Origin: Leucobacter luti
GTDB lineage: Bacteria; Actinomycetota; Actinomycetes; Actinomycetales; Microbacteriaceae
NCBI RefSeq assembly: GCF_019464495.1
Contig: NZ_CP080492.1
Coordinates: forward strand, 558,001 to 622,000
DNA: 64,000 nt
Direction of reading: 5' to 3'
Part shown: positions 38,179 to 46,430 of the stretch, one piece after another
Numbering within the stretch: the stretch's first letter is position 1
Layout: every line of letters starts with the position of its first letter
Notes under the pieces: model-generated
Databases searched by the model: none
What the model was told of the DNA's origin: nothing
Seen by the model: the letters and a program-made list of their open reading frames with translations, nothing else
Made by a program: the position numbers and the translations under genes

Positions 38179-39728
38179 GGGAGCAATCCTGCCTCGCGGA
38201 GCGCCCCGCGTACTTCATCACGCGCCGAGTAGGGAATGTACTGCCCGGCAACTTCTTGGTAGTCCTCGTGTCCGGGACCGGCATACAGAATAACGTCCCC
38301 CGGCGAGGCAAGCGAAATGGCGAGGCGGACCGCGCTGCGCGGATCCCCCTCCTCCACCACTTCAGCGTGCCCAGCGGAACGCGCCCCGGCGAGCAGCTGA
38401 GCGCGGATCGCCTCCGGTGGTTCGGAGCGCGGGTGATAGTCGCAAATGATGACGGTGTCGGCGCCCGCGGCAGCGATCCGTCCCATCTCCTCGCGTTTGG
38501 TGGTGTCGCGGTCGCCGTCCGCACCGAACATGAAGATGATCTTGCCCGGGGCAACCTCGCCGAGCGCGTCGAGCATGGCCTCGAACGCACCGGGTGTGTG
38601 TCCGTAATCCACGAAGAAGCGCGGCCCGTTCGAGCCCGGCTGGCTCATTTCCTCAAGCCGGCCCGGAATATAGACGGGGATCCGACCGTGGTCCAATCCG
38701 GCGGCTACCTGCTCAAGCGGAATGCCTGCCTCGTGCAACATGATGAGCGCGAGTGCCGCGTTCTCAGCCATGAACCGTCCGAAAACGGGAACACTGCCGC
38801 GGAAGTGCGCGCCTTCGGGGCCCTGGAGCACGAACGAGACGCCGTCGAGGGTCTGCGCCGTCACCGCGAGATGCCAATCGGCCTGTTGTCCGTACGCCGT
38901 AGCGAGACGGGTGATGGGAATCTGCGACTCACGCGCGATCCGCTGGCCGTACGGCGTGTCGACCACGACGACCCCGCGGGCGGCGCGTTCGGGGGTGAAC
39001 AGTGCGAGCTTTGCCGCGAAGTATGATTCCAGGTCCCCGAACTCATCGAGGTGGTCCTGCGAGAAATTGTTGAATGCAACGACGTCAAAGTGCACGCCGT
39101 CGAGCCGGTGCCGCACCACCGCCTGCGCTGACACCTCGATCGCGACTGCGGCGACCTCACGCTCGCGCATGCGAGCGAGGAGGCCATGCAACTCTGACGC
39201 TTCGGGACTCGTGAGGTTTGCGGTGATCACTTCGTCACCAACGCGGCGCTCGGCCGTAGAACTCAGTCCCGTGACGAGACCCGCGGCACGCAGCAGCTCT
39301 GCAAGGAGGTAGACCACGCTCGTCTTGCCATTGGTGCCGGTCACTCCAAAGAGCTTGGCAGTGTACTCCGCGGTGCCATAGACAGCGGCGGAGACCTCAC
39401 CGAGCAACTCGCGAGGGTGCACTTCAGACACGAGCACGGGCAGCGCCACACCAGCAGCGCGCACGAGCGCGGCGCCCGCGGCGTCGGTCAGGATCGCGCG
39501 AGCGCCAAGACTGGCGGCCTGGGGCGCGAAGTCTGCGCCGTGGCGCTTGGCGCCCGGCATCCCGACGTAGAGATCTCCCTCGCGCACGTCGCGCGAGTCG
39601 AGGGAGACTCCCGTGACGGCAGCGTCATCTCCCGCGCCGATCGCCTCCAACCGGAAGCGCTCTGCAAGGTCGCGGAGCGAAATCGGGGTGGGGGTCTGCG
39701 GGCGAATGCTCTGCGCTCCGGTACTCAC
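38175..39728 (-). CDS. murE: UDP-MurNAc-L-Ala-D-Glu ligase MurE (third-residue adding), unusual specificity motif
   Basis: Adds the third residue of the stem peptide. 517 residues with SLDSRDVREGDLYVGMPG, ATP loop GVTGTNGKTSVVYLL, NNFSQDHLDEFG and VDYGHTPGAFE. At the position where meso-diaminopimelate enzymes have DNPR, this protein reads DYHPRSEPPE near residue 430. Microbacteriaceae have group B peptidoglycans with diaminobutyrate, ornithine, lysine or homoserine at position 3, so the added residue is probably not meso-DAP; which one cannot be told. It follows ftsI by 26 bp. Confidence 0.94.
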   Translation of the reverse strand: MSTGAQSIRPQTPTPISLRDLAERFRLEAIGAGDDAAVTGVSLDSRDVREGDLYVGMPGAKRHGADFAPQAASLGARAILTDAAGAALVRAAGVALPVLVSEVHPRELLGEVSAAVYGTAEYTAKLFGVTGTNGKTSVVYLLAELLRAAGLVTGLSSTAERRVGDEVITANLTSPEASELHGLLARMREREVAAVAIEVSAQAVVRHRLDGVHFDVVAFNNFSQDHLDEFGDLESYFAAKLALFTPERAARGVVVVDTPYGQRIARESQIPITRLATAYGQQADWHLAVTAQTLDGVSFVLQGPEGAHFRGSVPVFGRFMAENAALALIMLHEAGIPLEQVAAGLDHGRIPVYIPGRLEEMSQPGSNGPRFFVDYGHTPGAFEAMLDALGEVAPGKIIFMFGADGDRDTTKREEMGRIAAAGADTVIICDYHPRSEPPEAIRAQLLAGARSAGHAEVVEEGDPRSAVRLAISLASPGDVILYAGPGHEDYQEVAGQYIPYSARDEVRGALREAGLLP

Positions 39729-39754
39729 GTGGGTGTGCCTCCTGCAGGCGTGTC

Positions 39755-41551
39755 TTAATACTCCGTGGGGAACGGATCTGGCTCCCCAGTGGATGGCGGT
39801 ATGTGGAAGGTGCGGATCGTGGCCTCGGCCGCCTCGCGGAACGTGGTCAGCGCAGCGGTGCTGCCGTCCCCATCCGACGGGAACCCAATAGATGCTACCG
39901 CGACATACTGCGGGTCGTCGGCAGGGAAGATACCGGCGAAGGAGTGCACGTAGTCCGTGCGATAGCCGCCCTGACCGTCCGACTGCTCTGCCGTGCCGGT
40001 TTTCCCTGCAAGCCGGTACCCGGGGATCGCGAGCTGATCAGCGAACCACGCCTCCGATGTCACCGTTTCGAGCATCTGCATCATCGTGGCGGCGGTCTCT
40101 TCAGATACCGCACGCACGTCATCGCCGTGATCGAGCACCTGCTCGGTGCCGTCTTGGGCGACACAGCCCTTCACAATGCTGGGCGGTACGCGAACACCGC
40201 CGTTCCCAAGCGCCTGATAGACACCCGCGGTCTGGATGATCGTGGAGGAGAGCCCCTGACCAAACATCGTGTTGTAGGACGTCTGCCTATCCCAGTCCTC
40301 GACCGGGATCAACAGGCCGGTGTCTTCGACCGGCATCCCAGCATTGGTGGGCTGGCCGATCCCAAACTTTGTGAGGTAGTCGTAGCGCACCTCCGGGCTC
40401 AGCACATTGCCCAGCGTTGCGGTGCCGACGTTCGATGACTGCGTCAGGATTCCGGCCAGCGTCCACTGGATCGGCGGGTGGGGGAACGCGTCTCCGAAGC
40501 GCACATTCGGCTCCGGTTCCAGGTAGTCAGGGGTGAGGTTCTGCGTCAGCGGCGTGGCGGCGCCCTCCTCGATGAGCGAGGCCGCTGTGATGGCTTTGAA
40601 GGTCGAGCCTGGCTCGTAGGGCGACACGAAGGAGCGCGCCTCGCGCTTGAGCGGATCCGAGGCATCCACGTCGTTCGGGTCGACCGAGCCGTCCTCCGCG
40701 ACGGCGACGAGCTCGCCTGTCTTGATATTCATGATGACGAGGTAGCCGTACTCTGCGGCCACGGCCTGCACCTGCGCGTTGATCGTCTGCTGCGCTTCCC
40801 ACTGCAGGTCCCGATCAATCGTCAGTTCAACAGTGCCGCCATTTTCCGCTTTGCGATCGACCACCACACTGCCTGGCAGTGGCACGCCATCGGCGCCGCG
40901 CTCATAGGTTTCCGAGCCGTCCGTGCCAGTGAGGCACTCATTCTGCGACACTTCAACACCGGACTGCGGCACGTCCTCAAAGCCGGAAAAGCCAATGATG
41001 TTCCCGGCCACTGCGCCGTTCGGGTAGGTGCGAGTGTGATGACTCTCGAAGGTGAGCCAGGGGATATTCAGCTCTTTCAGCGCGTTCAACGCGGGGAGGT
41101 CGATTGAGCGCTTGACGTAGGCGAAGTCCGACTTCGGATTGACCTCGAGCGCGTCATCGACAATCTTCTGGATCTCGGCGCCGGTCTGTCCCGTGATCTC
41201 CCCGATCTCGGCGAATGCCTGCTCCGCAGTGACCGAAACAGTCGCGATCCCACCCCGCTCGGGATCGGAGCGCGGGAATTTCCCGTCGTTCAACTTCGTG
41301 TTCTTCGGCGAGAGTTGCACGTCGTAGCGCTCATCGGTGGTCGCAAGCACTTCACCGTTCCGGTCGACGATGTCGCCGCGCAAGCTCAAGATTGTCTGGG
41401 GAACGGCGCGTTTCCCCTTCGCATCCTCGTTCAGCGCTGCAGCGGACACCACTTGAACGTCAACGAGACGGAATAGAAAGACCGCTGCGGCGAGTACGAC
41501 GATGACCAGTGCGATCACTCGGCGCATCCATCCGGCGCGCAAACTCCGCAT
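39755..41551 (-). CDS. ftsI: Septal transpeptidase FtsI (class B PBP)
   Basis: Cross-links septal peptidoglycan. 598 residues: short basic N-terminus, one membrane helix (VIALVIVVLAAAVFLFRLV), a dimerisation domain with RGDIVDRNGEVLATT, then the transpeptidase domain with catalytic STFK (in YEPGSTFKAI), SSN (QSSNVGTATLG) and KTG (LAGKTGTAEQS). No PASTA domains follow. It is next to ftsL and upstream of murE, and should work as a pair with FtsW. Confidence 0.97.
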   Translation of the reverse strand: MRSLRAGWMRRVIALVIVVLAAAVFLFRLVDVQVVSAAALNEDAKGKRAVPQTILSLRGDIVDRNGEVLATTDERYDVQLSPKNTKLNDGKFPRSDPERGGIATVSVTAEQAFAEIGEITGQTGAEIQKIVDDALEVNPKSDFAYVKRSIDLPALNALKELNIPWLTFESHHTRTYPNGAVAGNIIGFSGFEDVPQSGVEVSQNECLTGTDGSETYERGADGVPLPGSVVVDRKAENGGTVELTIDRDLQWEAQQTINAQVQAVAAEYGYLVIMNIKTGELVAVAEDGSVDPNDVDASDPLKREARSFVSPYEPGSTFKAITAASLIEEGAATPLTQNLTPDYLEPEPNVRFGDAFPHPPIQWTLAGILTQSSNVGTATLGNVLSPEVRYDYLTKFGIGQPTNAGMPVEDTGLLIPVEDWDRQTSYNTMFGQGLSSTIIQTAGVYQALGNGGVRVPPSIVKGCVAQDGTEQVLDHGDDVRAVSEETAATMMQMLETVTSEAWFADQLAIPGYRLAGKTGTAEQSDGQGGYRTDYVHSFAGIFPADDPQYVAVASIGFPSDGDGSTAALTTFREAAEATIRTFHIPPSTGEPDPFPTEY

Positions 41552-41578
41552 GATGTTCCTCTCGTCGATTCTCGCCGA

Positions 41579-42205
41579 CTAGTGAGTCTCTGGTGCCGGC
41601 AGCTTGCCCTTCAACCGTACCGGCGGAGTGGTGTTCTCACCCTGAGCACCGGCGGCCTGTCCGTTCCGCGGCACAAGAAGTCCAGCTGCGTCCACCACAG
41701 GCATCGAGTCCAGCGTGGCATTCGCAACCAGGTTGCCCCGTGCCTCAGTCGTCTCAGAATCGAGCGCACCGAGCACCGCGCCGTCGCTCAACCGAAGCGT
41801 CGCGGGGCGCGCGTTCTGCACCATTCCGAGCGCCGCCGCGTTTTCCGCAAGATTCTGCGGCGAAGCGAGTTTGTCGACGTTTTGCGACAGCACCCGCTCA
41901 ACCCGGCTGAGGTCGCGCTGCTCGATCTCGAGGGCACGCGACTCATAGGCCCCCTGAGAGATTGCAATACTGAGACCCAGCTGTGTGGCGAGGATCACGA
42001 GGATCACACCGACCGCGACGAGTGAGCCAAGGAGTGGGCTGAGACCAGCACGCTTCGCACTCCCCGGCTGCTCCGGTGCGATCCGGAGGTGCCGTTCGGC
42101 CGGTGCACCAGGAGGCGGCTGGATCGCGGGAGCGGCCCCAAACGGGGTGTCCGGTGCCGCATCGAGAGAAGCGAGATCGAAGTCGATCGGAACAGTGTTG
42201 TTCAT
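41579..42205 (-). CDS. ftsL: FtsL-like divisome protein (bitopic)
   Basis: A 208-residue protein in the ftsL position between rsmH and ftsI. A 55-residue Pro/Ala-rich cytoplasmic part is followed by one membrane helix ([25 protein letters not shown]), a short coiled coil ([28 protein letters not shown]) with the motif ENAAALGMV, and a Pro-rich tail. Sequence similarity in this family is low, so the assignment rests on position, topology and size. Start ATGA-overlaps rsmH. Confidence 0.8.
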   Translation of the reverse strand: MNNTVPIDFDLASLDAAPDTPFGAAPAIQPPPGAPAERHLRIAPEQPGSAKRAGLSPLLGSLVAVGVILVILATQLGLSIAISQGAYESRALEIEQRDLSRVERVLSQNVDKLASPQNLAENAAALGMVQNARPATLRLSDGAVLGALDSETTEARGNLVANATLDSMPVVDAAGLLVPRNGQAAGAQGENTTPPVRLKGKLPAPETH

Positions 42206-43170
42206 CGCACATCCCTCGTTCGTTCTGCGGCGCGCAGCCGCACGGGAATCGCACGCGGGTTCCGCACGCGCTCCTCATCTCCCGCAAGTTCGGCGCCGCG
42301 CGTGAGCAGCTTGAACTCCGGCTTATGTTCTGGCAGTTCGACGGGTAGCCCGGCCGGAGCCGTGGATTTGCTGCGCTTGGCAAGTTCGCGCTTCACCAGG
42401 CGATCCTCGAGCGACTGGTACGACATGATCACCGCGCGTCCGCCCATATTGAGCAGATCAAGGGCGGCTGGAATCGCGCGTTCGAGCACCGACAGTTCGC
42501 CGTTCACTTCGATCCGCAGCGCCTGGAAAACGCGCTTCGCCGGGTGGCGCTGATCCCGCACCGCTGCTGGCGTGGCCTGCTGCAGCACCTCGACCAGTTG
42601 GCCGCTGCGTTCGATCGGCGTGACCTCACGGGCAGCGATGATCGCGCGGGCATAGCGTCCCGCGAGCGGCTCTTCGCCGTATCGCTCGAAGATGGCCCGC
42701 AGGCGGCCCTCCGGGGCTTCTTTGAGGACATCTGCGGCAGTCTCGCCTCGGCTCTGGTCCATCCGCATGTCAAGCGGGGCGTCCTGCGCGTACGCGAATC
42801 CACGATCGGCCTCATCAAGTTGCAGTGACGAAACACCGAGGTCAAATAGGACTCCGTCGATCCTCGAAAATCCCGCCCTGCGCACTGCGTCGGCAATGTC
42901 GTCGTACACGGCGTGCACGCGAATCGCGCGGTCGCCGAAGCGGGCCAGACGCGAGCCGGCAAGCGCGAGAGCTTCCGTGTCACGGTCGAGGCCCACCAGG
43001 GTGAGGCCGGGGTGGGCGTCGAGCAGGGCAGCGCTGTGTCCGCCCATGCCGAGCGTGGCATCGACGATCACCGCACCTTCACGGCTCGCAGCAGGTGCGA
43101 GAAGTTCAAGGCAACGGTCGAGCAACACGGGTACGTGCAACTCACTGGGGTCGCGAGTGTCTTCAGTCAT
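42202..43170 (-). CDS. rsmH: 16S rRNA (cytosine1402-N4)-methyltransferase
   Basis: SAM-dependent methyltransferase, formerly MraW. 322 residues with [13 protein letters not shown] at the N-terminus, SAM-binding [45 protein letters not shown] and [18 protein letters not shown], all family hallmarks. It starts 13 bp after mraZ and overlaps ftsL by ATGA. Confidence 0.97.
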   Translation of the reverse strand: MTEDTRDPSELHVPVLLDRCLELLAPAASREGAVIVDATLGMGGHSAALLDAHPGLTLVGLDRDTEALALAGSRLARFGDRAIRVHAVYDDIADAVRRAGFSRIDGVLFDLGVSSLQLDEADRGFAYAQDAPLDMRMDQSRGETAADVLKEAPEGRLRAIFERYGEEPLAGRYARAIIAAREVTPIERSGQLVEVLQQATPAAVRDQRHPAKRVFQALRIEVNGELSVLERAIPAALDLLNMGGRAVIMSYQSLEDRLVKRELAKRSKSTAPAGLPVELPEHKPEFKLLTRGAELAGDEERVRNPRAIPVRLRAAERTRDVR

Positions 43171-43183
43171 CGTGGCGTCCGGG

Positions 43184-43615
43184 CTAGAACATGCCCGGAA
43201 TCACCTCCCCATCGGTTTCAGAGAATGCGGCTTCTTGCTCTCGCAGGTAGGTGTCCCAGGCTTCCGCGTCCCAAATCTCTGCCCGCGAGCCGGTGCCAAT
43301 CACGGCGAGATCGCGGTCTAGGCCCGCGTACTCACGCAGCCCCGGGGGGATGGTGACACGGTGCTGTTTGTCAGGAGTTTCAGGATGGGCGCCGGAAAGG
43401 AATACACGCAGATAGTCACGCGCGTGCTTCGAGGTCATCGGCGCTTGGCTGATGCGCTCGTGCATGGCGGTGAACTCCTGCTCGCTAAAGACGTAGAGGC
43501 AATGCTCTTGCCCTCGGGTAATGACGAGCCCTTCGGAGAGTTCGTCGCGAAATTTGGCGGGAAGGATCAGCCGTCCCTTGTCATCGAGCTTGGGCGTGAA
43601 GGTCCCCAGAAACAT
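43184..43615 (-). CDS. mraZ: Transcriptional regulator MraZ
   Basis: First gene of the dcw cluster; a ring-forming AbrB-like DNA-binding protein that controls its own operon. 143 residues with two SpoVT-AbrB repeats, the first [26 protein letters not shown] and the second [27 protein letters not shown] precedes the ATG. Three GTGGAG boxes lie 40-76 bp upstream on the coding strand. Confidence 0.97.
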   Translation of the reverse strand: MFLGTFTPKLDDKGRLILPAKFRDELSEGLVITRGQEHCLYVFSEQEFTAMHERISQAPMTSKHARDYLRVFLSGAHPETPDKQHRVTIPPGLREYAGLDRDLAVIGTGSRAEIWDAEAWDTYLREQEAAFSETDGEVIPGMF

Positions 43616-43654
43616 GGAGTCCTCCTCTCGCCAGCCCGATTGGGGTCCAGACTA

Positions 43655-43691
43655 CTCCACTTTCCTCCACACAGCTGGCTTTCCCCTCCAC
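43655..43691 (-). promoter_or_regulatory. MraZ boxes upstream of mraZ
   Basis: Three GTGGAG direct repeats on the leftward strand (complement at 43655-43660, 43665-43670 and 43686-43691), spaced 10 and 21 bp. This is the repeat type and helical phasing known for MraZ operators. Confidence 0.75.
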
Positions 43692-43831
43692 TTTATTCCC
43701 CCGGCGTGTCACATCCTCGTATTTTCAACACTCCTGGACGCAGTCGGCGCAGGTCACAGGGACGCTCACCGGGGCTCCGAAGCGATGTCCAGCGGGCAAA
43801 GAACCGCATTTTCTGAGAATTCTCGCGAATT

Positions 43832-43847
43832 GTGGAGGAAAGTGGAG
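43832..43847 (+). promoter_or_regulatory. Second pair of MraZ-like boxes, opposite orientation
   Basis: GTGGAG at 43832-43837 and 43842-43847, spaced 10 bp, but on the rightward strand. The surrounding 18 bp (43831-43848) is the exact reverse complement of 43654-43671. Confidence 0.6.
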
Positions 43848-43848
43848 T

Positions 43849-44233
<385 letters not shown>

Positions 44234-44250
44234 AAAAGATTTTGGGCACG

Positions 44251-44290
44251 AAAAAGGCCGCGGATCGCTGGGATCCGCGGCCGTATTTTT
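44251..44290. terminator. Bidirectional terminator of the DUF3040 gene
   Basis: An 11-bp perfect stem GGCCGCGGATC (44256-44266) with GATCCGCGGCC (44272-44282), flanked by AAAAA on the left and GTATTTTT on the right, so it has a T-run in both directions. Confidence 0.85.
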
Positions 44291-44327
44291 CCTGCGTGGG
44301 TGCGTGCGGTGCACGCGGGCGAAGCTG

Positions 44328-44708
44328 CTAGCGCTCGCCCTCCATACGCTCATCCCAGCGGCGTTCCGCACGCTCGCTGAAAGACTCGCGTGTTGAGCCG
44401 CTCCGTGATGAGCTGCCGCCGTTGAGCACGTCCTCGACTGTCACCGTGTCTGATCCGCGCGACAGCATCAGCGTCACGCCACCGATCATCACGGCAAAGC
44501 CGATCAAGCCCAACCAGAGCAACTGCGCGGCCACTCCACCAATGAGCACACCAATGCCAACGAGCACAACGATGATGCCCAGCACGAGCGATCGGTAATT
44601 CACGCGACGGCGGCTCACTGAGCCCGTCTGCATGACATCGGCCTCGCTCTGATAGAAACCGCGTTCCATCTCGTCAAGCAGCCGCTGCTCGTGTTCTGAC
44701 AGCGCCAT
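44328..44708 (-). CDS. DUF3040 membrane protein
   Basis: A 126-residue protein starting MALSEHEQRLLDEMERGFYQSEAD, the DUF3040 signature, followed by two membrane helices (LVLGIIVVLVGIGVLIGGV, LLWLGLIGFAVMIGGVTLML) and a charged C-terminal tail. The M. tuberculosis homologue is Rv2169c, next to the dcw cluster as here; function unknown. GGGAGG lies 7 nt before the ATG. Divergent from the polyprenyl synthase gene. Confidence 0.92.
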   Translation of the reverse strand: MALSEHEQRLLDEMERGFYQSEADVMQTGSVSRRRVNYRSLVLGIIVVLVGIGVLIGGVAAQLLWLGLIGFAVMIGGVTLMLSRGSDTVTVEDVLNGGSSSRSGSTRESFSERAERRWDERMEGER

Positions 44709-44767
44709 GACGATCCTCCCGACCTCAAACCATCTGTGGAGACCAGTCTACTTCGCCCAGCCGCGAC

Positions 44768-44773
44768 TAGGCT
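44768..44773 (+). promoter_or_regulatory. -10 hexamer TAGGCT of the polyprenyl synthase gene
   Basis: TAGGCT ends 6 nt before GTG 44780; no Shine-Dalgarno is present. Confidence 0.5.
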
Positions 44774-44779
44774 AGTTGT

Positions 44780-45880
44780 GTGCAAGAAACGATGCGACTC
44801 GCAGGCCTCATTCAGGAGCGAATCAGTGATACGCTCTCTCGTCACCGGGAAGCCCTCGCCCCCCTCGGAACCGACGCGCTCCCCCTATTGGATGAGGCGC
44901 TCGGCTTTCTCTCCGGCGGCAAACGCTTCCGCGCGCAATTCGCGGTGCTTGGCTACCGTGCTGCCCGCGAGCTCGATACGAGTGGCGAGGTGACCGAGGA
45001 ATTCGAAAGAATTCTGGATGCCGCCTGTGCACTTGAGTTTTTCCACGCGGCTGCGCTCATCCACGACGACGTGATCGATCGCTCAGACACCCGTCGCGGC
45101 CGACCTGCCGTGCACCGGCTCTTCAGCGCGATGCATCAGCAGCACAACTGGCGCGGCGCCGCTGATCACTTCGGCCTGGCGGGCGCAATCCTGCTCGGAG
45201 ATCTCCTGCAGTCGTGGGCAGACGAGCTGATGCAGACGGCGTGTGACAACACACCGGATCGCGTCGCTGCCCGCCGAGCCCGCGCGCATTTCAACCGGAT
45301 GCGGAGCGAGGTCGCTGTCGGGCAGTACCTCGACGTCCTCGAAGAGCAGCACCCGGAATTCGCGGATCACGATGAGCAGCTTGAGCGTTCAACGCGCGTG
45401 CTCGTCTATAAGTCTGCAAAGTACAGCGTCGAGGCTCCGATTCTCATCGGAGCGGCGCTCGCCGGCGCGAGCGAAGAACTCGAAACTGCGCTCTCAAGCT
45501 TCGGGTTGCCGATCGGCGTGGCCTTCCAGCTCCGGGACGATCAGCTGGGCGTCTTTGGCGACGAAGAGATCACTGGTAAGCCCATCGGAGACGATCTGAT
45601 CGAGGGCAAGCGCACGGTGCTCGTCACTCTCGCACGAGAGAACCTGCCGAACACACAGCGCCGCATCTTCGATGATCTGCTCGGCACCGACCTGGACTCC
45701 GAGCAGGTTGCGATCCTGCAGCGCACGATTCGCGAGAGCGGTGCGGTCGAGCAGGTCGAAGACATGATCTCGCGGAACGTCGAGCGTGCCACCGATGCGC
45801 TGATCGGCACCTCGATTCGGCCGGATGCTGCGGCGCAGCTCACCGCGCTCGCTGAGCGCTCAGCACGACGCACGTTTTAG
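44780..45880 (+). CDS. Polyprenyl diphosphate synthase (IdsA-like)
   Basis: Trans-isoprenyl diphosphate synthase that elongates allylic diphosphates with IPP, in the class that makes geranylgeranyl or longer chains. 366 residues. The first aspartate-rich motif reads HDDVIDRSDTRRG and the second DDQLGVFGDEEITGKPIGDD; GGKRFRAQ and the KSAKYS segment are also typical. Chain length cannot be fixed from sequence. The GTG start has a -10 at 6 nt and appears leaderless. In M. tuberculosis idsA2 (Rv2173) is at the corresponding place. The product may feed menaquinone, carotenoid or undecaprenyl chains. Confidence 0.92.
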   Translation: MQETMRLAGLIQERISDTLSRHREALAPLGTDALPLLDEALGFLSGGKRFRAQFAVLGYRAARELDTSGEVTEEFERILDAACALEFFHAAALIHDDVIDRSDTRRGRPAVHRLFSAMHQQHNWRGAADHFGLAGAILLGDLLQSWADELMQTACDNTPDRVAARRARAHFNRMRSEVAVGQYLDVLEEQHPEFADHDEQLERSTRVLVYKSAKYSVEAPILIGAALAGASEELETALSSFGLPIGVAFQLRDDQLGVFGDEEITGKPIGDDLIEGKRTVLVTLARENLPNTQRRIFDDLLGTDLDSEQVAILQRTIRESGAVEQVEDMISRNVERATDALIGTSIRPDAAAQLTALAERSARRTF

Positions 45881-45989
45881 CCGAGCCTCCCAGCAAACTC
45901 GGAGCGCCGCACGGGTAGACGTCACCGCCACAAATCCGTGGACTGCTGGGAAGCCAGGCAAAGCACGCGTGCCGGTGCTTCGCCCGAGC

Positions 45990-46337
45990 TTAAAAAGCGA
46001 GCGACTGCGTTGCGCGACGCACCGCGCTCTTGCGCCCGGAGATGAGCGAATCAACCGGGCGTTCACCCAGCTCGTCGTTCTCCGTGAGGAGCCAGTCGAC
46101 TGCCTCATCGTCCGAGAATCCGGCGTCGAGAAGCACCAGCAGCGTGCCGCGCAATGGCACCAGCGGCTCATTGTGCTGCACGAACTCCGTGGGGACGCTC
46201 AGCACTCCGTCGACGCGCACCGCGGCAAGATGATGATCCTCGATCAGGCGACGCACTTTGCCCGGGGTGAGGTCGAAGAGTTCAACCAGCTCGGGGATCG
46301 TGTAATAGGTCGTGTTTCGCGCGATGTTCTCAGCCAC
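45990..46337 (-). CDS. Rv2175c-family DNA-binding protein
   Basis: A 115-residue protein with a winged-HTH core (YYTIPELVELFDLTPGKVRRLIEDHHLAAVRVDGVL) and a C-terminal region LVPLRGTLLVLLDAGFSDDEAVDWLLTENDELGERPVDSL typical of the Rv2175c family. In M. tuberculosis this protein is a substrate of the kinase PknL, whose homologue is encoded divergently 93 bp away here. Its GTG start has no Shine-Dalgarno. Likely a kinase-controlled DNA-binding protein. Confidence 0.88.
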   Translation of the reverse strand: MAENIARNTTYYTIPELVELFDLTPGKVRRLIEDHHLAAVRVDGVLSVPTEFVQHNEPLVPLRGTLLVLLDAGFSDDEAVDWLLTENDELGERPVDSLISGRKSAVRRATQSLAF

Positions 46338-46418
46338 ACGTTAACTGTGCCAGCGCACGAGCAGAAGCGCAATCCATGGGTCTGCGGCGCGCGTCGGTGG
46401 CAGCGTCTCAATCTTCCG

Positions 46419-46424
46419 TAGACT
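46419..46424 (+). promoter_or_regulatory. -10 hexamer TAGACT of the kinase gene
   Basis: TAGACT lies 6 nt before GTG 46431. Confidence 0.5.
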
Positions 46425-46430
46425 TTGTGT

